This document shows positions 9,159 to 17,578 of a DNA stretch of 20,693 bases, piece after piece; the stretch's first letter is position 1, and each line of letters begins with the position of its first letter. Under the pieces are notes generated by a model, which was not told the DNA's origin, made no database searches, and worked only from the letters and a program-made list of their open reading frames with translations. Both the position numbers and the translations under genes were made by a program. The DNA comes from Mortierella sp. BCC40632 (Eukaryota; Mortierellomycota; Mortierellomycetes; Mortierellales; Mortierellaceae). The stretch spans positions 1 to 20,693 of the forward strand of contig WAEK01000058.1 in the NCBI GenBank assembly GCA_011634665.1, written 5' to 3'.

Positions 9159-9594
9159 GGAACTTGAAGACTCCGATGGGGTCCTCGACGATTACGAGTC
9201 ATTCCTAGCTGCCCTGGAAAATATTTTTGGCAACCAACTGGAACAAGACGAGGCCTCCGAGAAAATCATGACCTTGAAACAGCACGGAAAAACGATGGCC
9301 CAGTATATCACAGAATTCAAGACTTTGCAGAGTAAACTTAACGGATGGGGCGAGCCAGCCCTCACCTCTGCATTCAAGATGGGTCTTTCCCGCGAAGTCA
9401 AGGCCGCTATGTGTCCTTATTGGGATACACTCCGAAGACTCAAGGATGTACAGACCAAGGCATCGACGGTTTATGCTAACCTGTCCCGCTTCCCTAACAA
9501 AGCGCAAACCAACTTACCCATGAAAAGACTTGCCCTTACCTTGAAGCCATCTCAAGCTGCCTCCTTGCCAAAACCCAATGGCAATGGACATTGA
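9159..9594 (+). pseudogene. Element C gag, capsid part
   Basis: The reading frame enters from B's LTR (its apparent start lies in the LTR and is spurious) and gives ELEDSDGVLDDYESFLAALE, then MTLKQHGKTMAQYITEFKTL, LTSAFKMGLSREVKAAM and a lysine/proline-rich end. This is the retrotransposon gag domain, with the usual FxxxL...Y..EF pattern. The part before ELED was moved away by insertion of B. The frame stops at 9594 and the zinc knuckle follows at +1, overlapping by 17 bp. Gag would build the particle shell. Confidence 0.85.
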
Positions 9595-9766
9595 TTCAAT
9601 GAAGACCCGAAAGCTCAGTGATGAGGATAAACGCTACCGAAGAGACAATGGTCTCTGCCTCTACTGTGGCAAGCCAGGACATATCGCTCAAGAATGCCCA
9701 GCCAAGAGGGTTCGTATTGCCTCTGTGTCTACCGACGTAGACGACCAGGGAAACGAGTCGGCCTAG
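9578..9766 (+). pseudogene. Element C gag zinc knuckle
   Basis: MAMDIDSMKTRKLSDEDKRY is the usual linker, followed by NGLCLYCGKPGHIAQECPAK. CLYCGKPGHIAQEC (9656-9697) is a perfect CCHC knuckle for nucleic-acid binding. It would be the gag C-terminus. The shift from the capsid frame lies at an AATGGCAATGG repeat around 9580, where loss or gain of one base is enough. Confidence 0.85.
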
Positions 9767-10627
9767 ATCCAAAGACAGACTGGATCCTAGGCCAAATGTT
9801 CGCCGCCCAACCTCCCAAACCCCGAGTCTGTCTCCTTGTCCCCATTGCCATCACCCTTTCCGACCGAGACGCCCCAATTTATGTCAAGGCGCTGATCGAT
9901 TCCGGTGCTCAGGCTCAGGCTTCCTTTGTGGACGCTTCCTTTGTCCAATCTCGCTCCATCACCACCCAGCCCCTTGAACAGAAGATTCTCCTAAACATGG
10001 CCGATGGATGGGAACACCAGCACCCATGGCCCCGTCACCGAGTTTATTCAGCTACCGATGTCTATCGGAAGTCATCATGAAACCATCTCCCTTCATGTCA
10101 CGAAGCTCCAGAGACAACCTGTTGTCTTAGGCGTTGACTGGCTGAAAAAGCACAACCCCTCAATCAACTGGAAAGAGCACATAGTCTCCTTCCGTGATGA
10201 TCATTGTAATAAAAACTGTTTTGAACAGTGTCCAGTCTCCTTGCCTAGCTCCCTAGAAAATAATCTTGTATCTTGTCTTGAGGTTGATAACCCCAATCCC
10301 AGTATTGACCAGTATTATCTTTGCCAAATGTACTTGGACGATATCCTAGCCCCTGAGCAAAATGACCTTGCTTCCCAGTCTAGTATCTTGTCACTGTCCG
10401 AGATCAGTGCCCCAGAACACCCTGTTGATCCATTATCTTTCCTGCCAGATAATTACAAAGAATTTATCCCATTGTTTAAGGATCGTGAAGCGGGATCCTT
10501 GCCTCCGCATGCCCCTGCGACCATTCTATCCCTCTTGAACCCAATGCCAAGATCCCCTTCGGTCCCTTATACACCTTGTCACAAAAAGAACTTGACGCGC
10601 TTAAAGAGTACCTTGACGACAATTTGA
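9767..10627 (+). pseudogene. Element C aspartic protease and linker
   Basis: The protease starts with IYVKALIDSG and catalytic DSGA at 9898-9909. The stretch then reads AQAQASFVDASFVQ, which looks like a tandem copy of the AQ codons. After a frame change near 10010 the domain goes on with HVTKLQRQPVVLGVDWLKKH and NPSINWKEHIVSF. A linker of about 90 residues rich in acidic residues, serine and proline follows, then DNYKEFIPLF, the lead-in to reverse transcriptase. A second frame change lies near 10520. It would process the polyprotein; this copy cannot. Confidence 0.82.
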
Positions 10628-10861
10628 AAAAAGGATTTATTCGGCGTTCCGAATCACCAGCAGGTGCCCCTGTCCTGTTTACTCCTAAGAAGGATGGCAA
10701 GTCCTTGCGTTTATGTGTCGACTATCGAGCACTCAACAAAATAACGATCAAAAACCGCTGTCCCTTGCCATTGATTTCCGAGACCCTAGACCGACTTCGA
10801 ACAGCTAAAGTCTTCACCAAGCTGGATCTCAAAGGAGCATATAATTTGATCCGAGTCGCAG
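10528..10861 (+). pseudogene. Element C reverse transcriptase, N-terminal part
   Basis: Seen: [59 protein letters not shown] and [17 protein letters not shown]. The last motif is the start of the catalytic palm (the first Asp is in KLDL). At 10861 the likeness to reverse transcriptase stops and the TG of D's LTR follows. [22 protein letters not shown] and GAYNLIR mark a lineage common in fungal Ty3 elements and unlike A, B, D and E. The rest of the gene lies outside the window. Confidence 0.88.
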
Positions 10862-10931
10862 TGCAACAGTAAGGGGTCAGAAGAGCTGCTGTTTATTAGA
10901 GGGGGAGGGAGGGTCTATTTATACTGGTACA
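10862..10931 (-). repeat. Element D 3' LTR (about 70 bp)
   Basis: On the minus strand it begins TGTACCAGTATAAATAG directly after the polypurine tract and ends CTTACTGTTGCA where C's reverse transcriptase resumes. It has TG...CA ends, a TATA box and AATAAA, so it looks complete, but 70 bp is far below the usual size. The end matches that of A's LTR. No 5' LTR is visible for comparison. Confidence 0.6.
10892..10923 (-). promoter_or_regulatory. TATA box and AATAAA in D's LTR
   Basis: TATAAATAG at 10923-10915 and AATAAA at 10897-10892, 26 bp apart, with a C/T-only spacer core (CCCTCCCTCCCCCTCT). Only eight bases of LTR precede the TATA box. Confidence 0.55.
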
Positions 10932-10941
10932 CCTTTCCCTT
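10932..10941 (-). other. Polypurine tract of element D
   Basis: AAGGGAAAGG on the minus strand lies between the pol stop (TAA, 10944-10942) and the LTR start TGTACC. Confidence 0.8.
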
Positions 10942-11772
10942 TTAAAAATCCAACCCATTATCTTTTTTAAATTTTTCTACTAGATCGGGGCAATGCTCTA
11001 GGTTCTTGACTGGTTCCCAGGTATCGTCTTCTCTAGTGTATCCCTTCCAGCGAACTAGGAATTGGTGTTGCCTCCTGTGCCTTCGGTACTCCAACACTTC
11101 TTCTACCTCGTACTCCTCTTCGCCGTCGACTATCTCGGGGTCAGGTCGTGGAGGAGTCCTAGCTCCAAGGTCCTCTGGTGAAGGGGGTGGTAGTGTCTGA
11201 ACCTGTCCACATGGAAGACATCGTGGATTTTCATGGCAGGAGGCAGTTCAACCTTGAAAGTAACAGGTGAGTGCTTTTCCAGGAGGGGAATGGTCCAATA
11301 AAAAGCGCTGTTGCAGCTTTTTCGATGATCTTGTGCTGTATGCTGGGATGGTGATGTTCTCTGCGTTCAGCATGATCATATCACCAACTTTGTAGTCATG
11401 GTCCACACGCTTTGTATTTGCATTCCACTCCTGGTTCTCTTGTGCCAAACGGATATTTTCCTGGGCTATTTGGAGGCTGGAGGACTGAGCGTTGACAAAG
11501 TCATCCACACTTGGTACACTGGTTTCCGTAGGTTGGAGAAGAGATGAGGGGAGTCTAGGGTGGTAGCCCATGGTCAAGAAGAAGGGCGAGTATCCAGTGG
11601 TAGGGTTGACCGAGTTGTTGTATGCAAATTCGGCAGCAGACAAAAAAGAGGTCCCAGTTGGTCTGCTTTTGATCGACAAATGCTCGTAGTATTGATGAGA
11701 GTGTCCTAATTGCTCGCTCCGACTGTCCATCTGTCTGGGGGTGGAAAGCTGTCGACATAGCCAACTTAACAT
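10942..11772 (-). pseudogene. Element D integrase C-terminus and chromodomain
   Basis: The frame from 11772 shows AAEFAYNNSVNPTTGYSPFF, a coiled segment with AQENIRLAQENQEW, and YKVGDMIMLNAENI, the GPY/F-like module start. It changes frame near 11300 (a shortened KHSPVTFKVELPP follows) and again near 11180. The last frame holds the chromodomain: EYEVEEVLEYRRHRRQ, FLVRWKGYTREDDTWEPVKN and LEHCPDLVEKFKKDN, ending at TAA 10942. The aromatic cage positions Y, W and the W of TWEP are present, so it is of the canonical kind that could bind a methylated histone tail. It would guide integration. Confidence 0.88.
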
Positions 11773-12884
11773 TCATGAGCTTGTGCAGTTCCTGCCAGAA
11801 GTGACTGCAGAACTTGGTGTCGCGGTCTGAGACAATGGTCGTAGGCATCCCGTGTAGTCTGAATATATTGTCGAAAAATATCCTTGCAGTGTCGGCTGCT
11901 GTATCCGTAGTCTTACAAGGGGCAAAGTGGACTTGCTTCGACAATTTATCAACAAATACTGCGATTGCGTCATATCCTCGAGGAGTCTTGGGTAGATTAA
12001 CTGCAAAGTCCATTGTCACGGTTTCCCATCGTTGTCCGGGTACTGTCAAGGGTTGGAGTAGTCCTACTGGTCGATGGTTGCTAGGCTTATTGCGCTGACA
12101 GCTCTCACACGATTGCACATAAAGCCTGGTGTCCCTCGCGATCTTGGGCCAGAAGGCAATCCTTCTTATCTTGTCATATGTCTTGTCGAATCCCAAGTGT
12201 CCTGCTATGGCAGAGTCGTGGGCATCATGCAATAGATCGAGACGAATGTCAGCTTTGCGAGGAATACATAGCAAGGTGTGTCCCCGGCGTAAAACATAAA
12301 GCAAATCCTTCTTCAGATGGTAGCGTGGGGGTGGACTTCCCTGGAGGCAGCTTTCATAGATCGACTTCAGACAAGGATCGGTCATATAGCCTTCTATCAG
12401 GCGCTGCCTAATACCTGGGTCAAGCGAGACCTCCACTGAATTAATTGTACAGGGCGGGCCATTTTTTAGATCGGGGCGTCGTGATAGAGCATCAGGAACA
12501 ATGTTGTCGGCTCCACGCTTATAGCGGAATTGGAAATCATACTCTTGTAATAGCTCCATCCATCGGGCCTGTCTTTTGGTGAGTTTGGGCTGGGTTGGAA
12601 AGTGGCGGAGAGTGGCGTGATCGGTGTTGACAGTGAACTTCTTTCCATCCAAATAATAGCGCCAAGTTCTAAGTGCATGGACAACGGCCAATAGCTCCTG
12701 TTCATGTGTTGGATAATTGCGTTCGGCAGAGTTCATTTTCTTTGAGGTGAAGGCAACTGGTCTCCATTGTCCTGAATCGTCCTTTTTGGAGTAATACGGC
12801 TGCCACGGCGAATCCAGAAGCGTCAGTTTCCACAATGGTTGCGCGATCAGGGTCGTAAATAATGAGAACTGGTGCTTTAGTCAT
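11555..12884 (-). pseudogene. Element D RNase H and integrase core
   Basis: RNase H starts near 12850 with VETDASGFAVAAVLLQK. An extra A in an A5 run near 12790 shifts the frame, then RPVAFTSKKMNSAERNYPTH, HEQELLAVVHALRTWRYYL, NTDHATLRHFPTQPKLTKRQ and VPDALSRRP follow, giving all four catalytic acids. Integrase follows in the same frame: HDAHDSAIAGHLGFDKTY and CESCQRNK (HHCC finger), TMDFAVNLPKTPRGYDAIAV (first Asp), TIVSDRDTKF (second Asp) and AFHPQTDGQSERAI with the Glu at about 11720. The frame is lost near 11650. These two enzymes remove the RNA template and join the cDNA to the chromosome. Confidence 0.92.
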
Positions 12885-13735
12885 GACGTCGTTTTGAGCG
12901 AGAGGAAAGCCTTGTTCTCCTCATCTCCCCACTTGAACGGTTTTCCTTCTCCGAGTAGTGCTGTTAGTGGTAGAGCAATGTCAGCAAACCCTTTGATGTA
13001 TTGCTGATAAAAACTGAGCAAGACCAATGAACTGTTGTACGTCTTTTCTGCTTCTCAGGGGTAGGCCATTCCTGGATAGCCTTGATCAAACCACCGTTGG
13101 GCTTGATACCGTCCTTGGAGATGATATGGCCGAGGAACTCGGTCTCTTCTTGAAGGAATGAACATTTGCTGAGCTTTGCATAAAGTCTATTCTTGCGGAG
13201 TAATTCAAGGACTTTTCGGATGTGTTCTAGGTGGTCTTCTTTTGTCTTGGAGAATATTAGAATGTCGTCAAGATAAATAACAATGCATTTGTCGAGAAGT
13301 GGGTCCATAGCCTTTCGCATCATTGCCGAGAAAGCAGCAGGGGCGTTGGTCAATCCAAAAGGAATAACATTAAATTCAAAGTGGCCATATCTGCATCGGA
13401 AAGCCGTCTTGTGCGTATGAGGGCCATAGATGCGCTGTTGGTGATAGCCAGACATTAGATCCAGCTTGGTAAAGTACTTGGAGTCTCGGATCCTATCGAT
13501 GAGCTCATCGATGCGTGGAAGAGGGTGCCTGTTTTTCTTTGTGATACGGTTCAATCCCCGGTAGTCGACACACATACGCAATGTACCTTCTTTCTTCTTC
13601 ACAAAAAGGACAGGGGCACCATATGGAGAAGTACTTGGCTTGATGAATCCCTTTTTCAATAGCTCATCAAGTTGCTTACGAAGCTCATCCAGTTCGGCAA
13701 TTGAAAGACGAATAACAGGTCGAACAGGGGGTCGG
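12885..13735 (-). pseudogene. Element D reverse transcriptase
   Basis: The domain starts near 13730 ([20 protein letters not shown]), follows with [76 protein letters not shown] at 13275-13264 and [17 protein letters not shown], in one frame down to 13040. There an extra A in an A4 run breaks it; the thumb ([15 protein letters not shown]) goes on in another frame. The domain itself is complete, with GYHQQR as in A and E. The frame is -1 to that of the protease. It would copy the RNA genome. Confidence 0.92.
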
Positions 13736-14454
13736 CTGTTGGGTCAGTCTCGATGTGCATTTCGTCGCCTCTGTCCGGTGGGAGGCCATCAGGAAGTGTT
13801 TTGGGAAACACGTCGGAGTACTCTTCCAGGATCGGGGTCACTTCAGGAGGTGTCTCTTTTTCTGCCTCATTGGGAGCGAGGTTGACCAGTGCCATAAATA
13901 CCTCACTTCCTGGTTGGGTCATCATGGAGTGGAAGTTGATGGGGCTCAAGACAAATTCATCGGTGGTACGGGTAAGTGATGGGGCGTCTGACTCCGAACA
14001 GCACCAGAATACCTTATTGCCATTGTGTCGGAAGTGTAAGTCGTTTGTCTGCCAGTTGATACGGGGTTGATCCGTGTGAGCCAAGGTTTTCCGAGGATTA
14101 AGTCGTACTTTGATAACTTGTATTCGATTGCATCGATGAAGTCATCATACTTGTCTCGTTGTAGTTGAATAGTGCATGCATTCGCCGCGAATGATGCAGA
14201 GCCGTTTGGGAGGACAATAGGGATAGGGTCGATTGAGGTGGTGGGAATGGAGTGTTTCTTTCTGAAAGAGTAGCTGATGACATTACCTTCAGCACCACCG
14301 TCGATCAATATTTTTGCTGGGTGACCATTCACAGAGCCAATGAATGTCAGCAGAGTCCGTTCTGCGTCCTTGAGAGACAAAGAACAAAGCTTAATCTTTT
14401 TCGGCTTTTTTGATTTCTTTGTATCCTTGGAGGGAGAGTCTAACAAAGAAGGGA
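13656..14454 (-). pseudogene. Element D protease and linker
   Basis: The frame from 14446 gives a lysine-rich stretch (KDTKKSKKPKKIKLCSLSLK), then TLLTFIGSVNGHPAKILIDG with catalytic DGGA at 14302-14291, IPIVLPNGSASF and YDLILGKPWLTRINP. It shifts near 14065 and continues INWQTNDLHFRHNGNKVFW and SDVFPKTLPDGLPPDRGDEM, the lead-in to reverse transcriptase. DGGA is shared with A. Upstream, gag is cut by E's LTR at 14454/14455. It would process the polyprotein. Confidence 0.85.
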
Positions 14455-14600
14455 GTGGCAGGAAAAGATGATCTTTATTGGTGGTAGGTGAAGGGACTAT
14501 TTATACATGTGAGTGAGGTGGACCTTTTAAGTTATAGGGGTGGGAGTGGACATGACCTCAAAGGTTAAAGGGGTGGGTGCTGATGGTCGATACTGTGACA
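14455..14600 (-). repeat. Element E 3' LTR (about 146 bp)
   Basis: On the minus strand it begins TGTCACAGTATCG after the polypurine tract and ends TTTTCCTGCCA where D's lysine-rich segment starts. The ends TGTCA and TGCCA match as inverted repeats in four of five positions. It carries TATAAATAG and AATAAA. The 5-bp left flank is gggag (14450-14454); its partner would be outside the window. Confidence 0.65.
14474..14505 (-). promoter_or_regulatory. TATA box and AATAAA in E's LTR
   Basis: TATAAATAG at 14505-14497 and AATAAA at 14479-14474, 26 bp apart, exactly as in D although the surrounding LTR sequences differ. Confidence 0.55.
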
Positions 14601-15184
14601 CCTTCCCCCATTAAGTGAAGCAGGTCGTGATCCTTACAGTACTGTCTAAGGGTGTCTTCACAATGTGAAAGATTTTTGAGAGGCTCCCAGGTGGCATCTG
14701 AAGCAGCATCGTACCCGACCCATTTGACAAGAAAACTTGTCTTTTTCGTTTTGGGTGTCGTCCTGTGCGCTAAGATAGCCTCTACTTCATGTTCCTCATT
14801 ACCCTCAATGATATCGGGTTCTGGAGGAGGTGAAGACCGGCGGCCAAGCGACTCTGGAGATGGAACAAACGGTTTAAAACGGTCGACATGAAATACGTCA
14901 TGTATTTTCAATGTAGGGGGTAGCTCGACCTTGAAGGAGACCGGGCTTCGTTGTTCGAGGAGTGTGAACGGGCCAAAGTATCGAGCCTGTAGTGATGCAG
15001 CTGGTCGGCTAGAGTCATACGCAGTTGTGATGTTTTCCGTACTGAGCAAGACTTGGTCTCCCACTTTGAATGAGTGTGGCCTCCGGTGAGCATCAGCATT
15101 CTTGATTTGCTGATTCTGAGCCGAGAGAAGGCTGTCTTGTGCCAGAGATAATGAGGTCTTCTGCAAGGCAACAAATTTGTCCAT
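14558..15184 (-). pseudogene. Element E integrase C-terminus and chromodomain
   Basis: The frame gives a helical stretch (SLAQDSLLSAQNQQIKNADA), HSFKVGDQVLLSTENI, LQARYFGPFTLLEQRSPVSF and IHDVFHVDRFKPF, the GPY/F module and integrase end. After a proline/serine linker comes the chromodomain: HEVEAILAHRTTPKTKK, TSFLVKWVGYDAASDATWEP and LKNLSHCEDTLRQYCKDHDL. Stop codon at 14558, inside the 3' LTR, so the protein would end with LTR-coded residues. This domain is in one frame and seems complete, with aromatic positions for histone-tail binding. It is separated from the core by a shift in the T8 run near 15260. Confidence 0.9.
14601..14612 (-). other. Polypurine tract of element E
   Basis: The minus strand reads AATGGGGGAAGG right before the LTR start TGTCACAG. 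The pol frame runs through it and stops inside the LTR. Confidence 0.75.
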
Positions 15185-15633
15185 GTCTGTGGGACAAGCT
15201 TCTTCAGGGGGCCCGAGGAGGGAAGCAGGAACCCGTGGATGGAATCCATGATTGAGAAAAAAAATGGGGAGACTCCTGTGGATGAATTGACGGCATTGTT
15301 GTATGCGAATTCTGCAGCAGGGAGGTATAGGTCCCAGTCATCCTGTTTGTGGTTCACTAGACTCCGAAGAACTGACTTAAGAGTTTGAATGGCTCGTTCG
15401 GATTGACCATCTGTCTGCGGATGAAATGCTGAGGACATGGCAAGCTTCGTTCCTAGTCGCTCGTGGAGGCGCTTCCAAAAGGAACTAGTGAACTTGCTAT
15501 CCCGGTCGGAGACAATCGTGGAGGGCAACCCATGGAGGCGAAAGACATTTGCAAAGAAACAATTGGCAACGTCCTTTGCTGAATCTGTAGTCCGACTAGG
15601 GGCAAAATGGACCTGTTTCGACAATTTGTCTAC
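14908..15633 (-). pseudogene. Element E integrase catalytic core, C-terminal part
   Basis: Starting at F's border, the frame reads DKLSKQVHFAPSRTTDSAKD, FRLHGLPSTIVSDRDSKFTS (second catalytic Asp), AFHPQTDGQSERAIQTLKSV with the Glu at about 15395, and LPAAEFAYNNAVNSSTGVSP. At the T8 run near 15255-15262 the frame is lost; the remaining downstream frame to 14908 is a shadow of the chromodomain gene. The first Asp is on the far side of F. The codon split by F is rebuilt by the CTAC duplication. Confidence 0.9.
15630..15633. repeat. Left CTAC target duplication of element F
   Basis: CTAC precedes F's first base and is repeated at 18843-18846 after its last base. Confidence 0.85.
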
Positions 15634-16010
15634 TGCGGCGTAGAGGACCAGCACAGGGGGAAAGAGCTCGCACTACTTGGCAGGCAGGTGTGTGAAACCT
15701 ATTGGGAAAGGGGATTGCCAGCATAGAAGAGGGAAACATAATGATCACGACGCGTATCACCGTTCTATAGAGAGAGAACAAGGCAAGAGAAAAGACTCGC
15801 AAATGAACAATATCTAGCTACAGGATCGCACCCCCGGGGCGGGCGGACGAGTGGACCTGCTCCAGACGGTAAGTATTCACAAACGGATCGGGAAAAAAAA
15901 AAAAGGAAAAAACAAAACTGTCTTTTTATTGTCTGGTGTCGAGGGACACCATTTATACCCCCCCAGGCCCAGGGGCCAGAAGATCGCCCAGTCGTATTTA
16001 CTACACCACA
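15634..16010 (-). repeat. Element F LTR, left copy (377 bp; 3' LTR)
   Basis: Plus-strand ends are TGCGGCGTAG and CTACACCACA, which pair as 10-bp inverted repeats with two mismatches. It is the same as the right copy apart from an A12 versus A4TA4 run, A6 versus AAGAAAA, T5 versus T3 and C7 versus C5, which together explain the whole 6-bp length difference. A GC-rich stretch (CCCCCGGGGCGGGCGG) and a plus-strand GTAAGT lie inside. Confidence 0.93.
15925..15957 (-). promoter_or_regulatory. TATA box and AATAAA in F's left LTR
   Basis: TATAAATGG at 15957-15949 and AATAAA at 15930-15925, 27 bp apart. In this 3' copy the AATAAA would serve as poly(A) signal. Confidence 0.55.
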
Positions 16011-16024
16011 CCTCTCTGATCCCC
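16011..16024 (-). other. Candidate polypurine tract of element F
   Basis: On the minus strand GGGGATCAGAGAGG directly precedes the 3' LTR start TGTGGTGTAG. Two pyrimidines interrupt it, so support is moderate. Confidence 0.4.
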
Positions 16025-16026
16025 GT

Positions 16027-16088
16027 GCCTCTTCGATACCCAACTGGATATCGCAGCTGCCAAGTGAGTAGCTCTACTCCTTTGAGCT

Positions 16089-16089
<1 letters not shown>
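16027..16089 (-). other. tRNA-like relic (D-arm/A box, weak B box)
   Basis: The minus strand at 16089-16071 reads TAGCTCAAAGGAGTAGAGC. This is the tRNA D-arm layout (GCTC paired with GAGC around a GG-containing loop), and TAGCTCAAAGG fits the Pol III A-box pattern. About 35 bp downstream GGGTATCGAAGAGGC (16041-16027) is a poor B box. No anticodon stem or acceptor stem can be folded, so it is not a tRNA gene; a tRNA-derived SINE piece is possible. A run of 28 A precedes it. Confidence 0.3.

Positions 16090-16091
<2 letters not shown>

Positions 16092-16119
<28 letters not shown>
16092..16119 (+). repeat. Poly(T) tract, 28 bases
   Basis: An uninterrupted T28 (A28 on the minus strand). It may be the tail of an inserted cDNA or simple slippage. 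A T14 run lies at 16307-16320. Confidence 0.9.
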
Positions 16120-16160
16120 GTGACATCTCCCTTGCTCAAAGCACCACCAAGTGATCTTGA

Positions 16161-16210
16161 CATCTGATTGGTCCACCATGCATCATCTGATTGACTCAAT
16201 CTCATCTGAT
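16161..16210 (+). promoter_or_regulatory. Three copies of CATCTGAT upstream of F's internal reading frame
   Basis: CATCTGAT occurs at 16161-16168, 16184-16191 and 16203-16210, all on the plus strand, within 50 bp and about 190-240 bp ahead of the ATG at 16398. A protein-binding site cluster is possible; no known factor is claimed. Confidence 0.3.
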
Positions 16211-16397
16211 GTTTCCCAAAAAATAAAATAAAATAAGAGTTCGAACATGGGCTCGACAAGAAGACATCCCCTCTTCATTTGTCCACTCGTTGTCTGCTCA
16301 TTCTGCTTTTTTTTTTTTTTGAACCTGCTCTTTGACCTGCCACTTCTGCTTTGATACCCTTCCGGGAACGCCCTTTCACCGTTATCACCCAACCACC

Positions 16398-17423
16398 ATG
16401 CCCCGCCCACGTTCAGGAAACACTCAGCAAGGTCGTGTTGGCGATGCGCCGAGCGCTGGGACTCTTCGACAGCACATCCCAAGGCCACCCTTAGGGGGTC
16501 AAATTAATATCCTGTTTAGCCCCCAGTGGTTGCGGAGGGATCATCCGAAGAACCTCCTCCATTCGATCAGCCGACTCAGATACTGGAGCGCGAACTGTGG
16601 TCGGATGCGTTTGTGGCCAATTCGGACGGCGAGGATGGCGATGAGTCTCCCGCGCACCGCAAAGGTGCAGACCAAGACAGGAAAAAGACTCTTTCTTGAG
16701 GACGCGACGGACGTTGTGCCTGCAACAGAGAGGCCTCTCATCGATCGGCATGTAGGGTCCGAGAGAGACGAGGAATCATCTATTCCGGGTGCAAGGGCTT
16801 CTGCGGATGCTGGATCTTCACAGCGTCCAAATGAGACGACTCGTGGGGCAAGTCCTTCGGGTCCAGGCACGAGGAGTTCTCCTGCGCTGAATTTGCAGGG
16901 GTCGGGTTCTCGCTCACAGGAGGGGAGTCCATCTGGTCTCGGTAAACGGAAACAACGAAGTGATGAGGAAGTTCCTGGCTGGTCCAGGAAGGCTCACGGG
17001 ACCCCTTCGATGCTCGCTGATCTGTCGTCCTATCAGCAGTTGTTCCGGCGTTGGGAGCACCTAGAGCTACTCCGTTCCGAACTAGCGTTCAAGGCTCTCC
17101 ATGATCCGACGATGTGCGCCAGACCCATAGATGTTCTTGGGGCCGCTCAAGACCTGGGCCGCTATACAATCACTGGCTTGGGGGTCAGCAGGACTTCCAT
17201 GGATATCATCCATAGTCAATTTCTCTTGGAGAGCTCCCTTCGTTCCTTAGTCCAACATCAATCTGCGCTAATGCAACATGAGGCCGCCCTTCGCGAGAAT
17301 GGACAACGTCTCGACGCCATAGGCCATAGCCTGGATCGACATAACCTGGAAGCCTGGAAACACGCCAAGCGTATCAGGCCTTATATTCGTGAGGCCGAGG
17401 AGATGGGAGGAGGAGAATCTTGA
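16398..17423 (+). CDS. Hypothetical protein carried antisense in element F
   Basis: No family is recognised. The start is ATG 16398, in ACCACCATGCC after a C/T-rich leader, typical of fungal genes; the frame gives 341 residues. The middle (about residues 110-205) is low-complexity, serine/glycine/proline-rich, with a basic GKRKQR patch that could be a nuclear signal. Residues 215-330 look like a folded, helical domain (SYQQLFRRWEHLELLRSELA, LLESSLRSLVQHQSALMQHE, NGQRLDAIGHSLDRHNLEAW) with coiled-coil character. Two places suggest damage: between about 16515 and 16690 another frame looks more protein-like (QILERELWSDAFVANSDGED), and just before the stop another frame continues as an acidic tail (GGETDEDEPEEDQDG) to 17499. 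No zinc knuckle, so it is not evidently a gag. It could be a decayed host gene or a cargo protein. Confidence 0.5.
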   Translation: MPRPRSGNTQQGRVGDAPSAGTLRQHIPRPPLGGQINILFSPQWLRRDHPKNLLHSISRLRYWSANCGRMRLWPIRTARMAMSLPRTAKVQTKTGKRLFLEDATDVVPATERPLIDRHVGSERDEESSIPGARASADAGSSQRPNETTRGASPSGPGTRSSPALNLQGSGSRSQEGSPSGLGKRKQRSDEEVPGWSRKAHGTPSMLADLSSYQQLFRRWEHLELLRSELAFKALHDPTMCARPIDVLGAAQDLGRYTITGLGVSRTSMDIIHSQFLLESSLRSLVQHQSALMQHEAALRENGQRLDAIGHSLDRHNLEAWKHAKRIRPYIREAEEMGGGES

Positions 17424-17516
17424 AGCCGCTCGAGGTGGTGAAACTGATGAGGATGAACCAGAAGAGGATCAAGATGGAACGCACGGCAGAAATATGTGAA
17501 ATGGGGAAACCAAGGT

Positions 17517-17518
<2 letters not shown>

Positions 17519-17554
<36 letters not shown>

Positions 17555-17578
17555 TATTTTTTTTTTTTTTTTTTTTTT
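17519..17578 (+). repeat. (AAT)10 microsatellite followed by T22
   Basis: (AAT)10 at 17519-17548, a short AT linker, then T22 at 17557-17578. They are probably non-coding, since translations give only Asn and Phe runs. Confidence 0.92.

Larger units (their letters stand above)
9159..10861 (+). mobile_element. Element C: Ty3/Gypsy retrotransposon, fragment between two insertions
   Basis: It holds part of gag, a zinc knuckle, the protease and the first half of reverse transcriptase, on the plus strand. The left end is cut inside gag by element B, the right end inside reverse transcriptase by element D. It is therefore the oldest layer of this stack. Its protease and reverse transcriptase motifs differ from all other copies here. 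Three frame changes break the coding region. Confidence 0.88.
10862..14454 (-). mobile_element. Element D: Ty3/Gypsy chromovirus, 3' part, broken
   Basis: On the minus strand: protease, reverse transcriptase, RNase H, integrase, chromodomain, polypurine tract and a very short 3' LTR that abuts C's reverse transcriptase. Its gag is cut at 14454 by the LTR of element E; the 5' LTR is outside the window. It is the best-kept copy here: one frame of 426 codons spans RNase H and most of integrase. Four or five small indels still break it. Confidence 0.9.

Noticed and set aside
16027..16089. A functional tRNA gene
   Set aside because: Only the D-arm can be formed; no anticodon stem, T-stem or acceptor stem.
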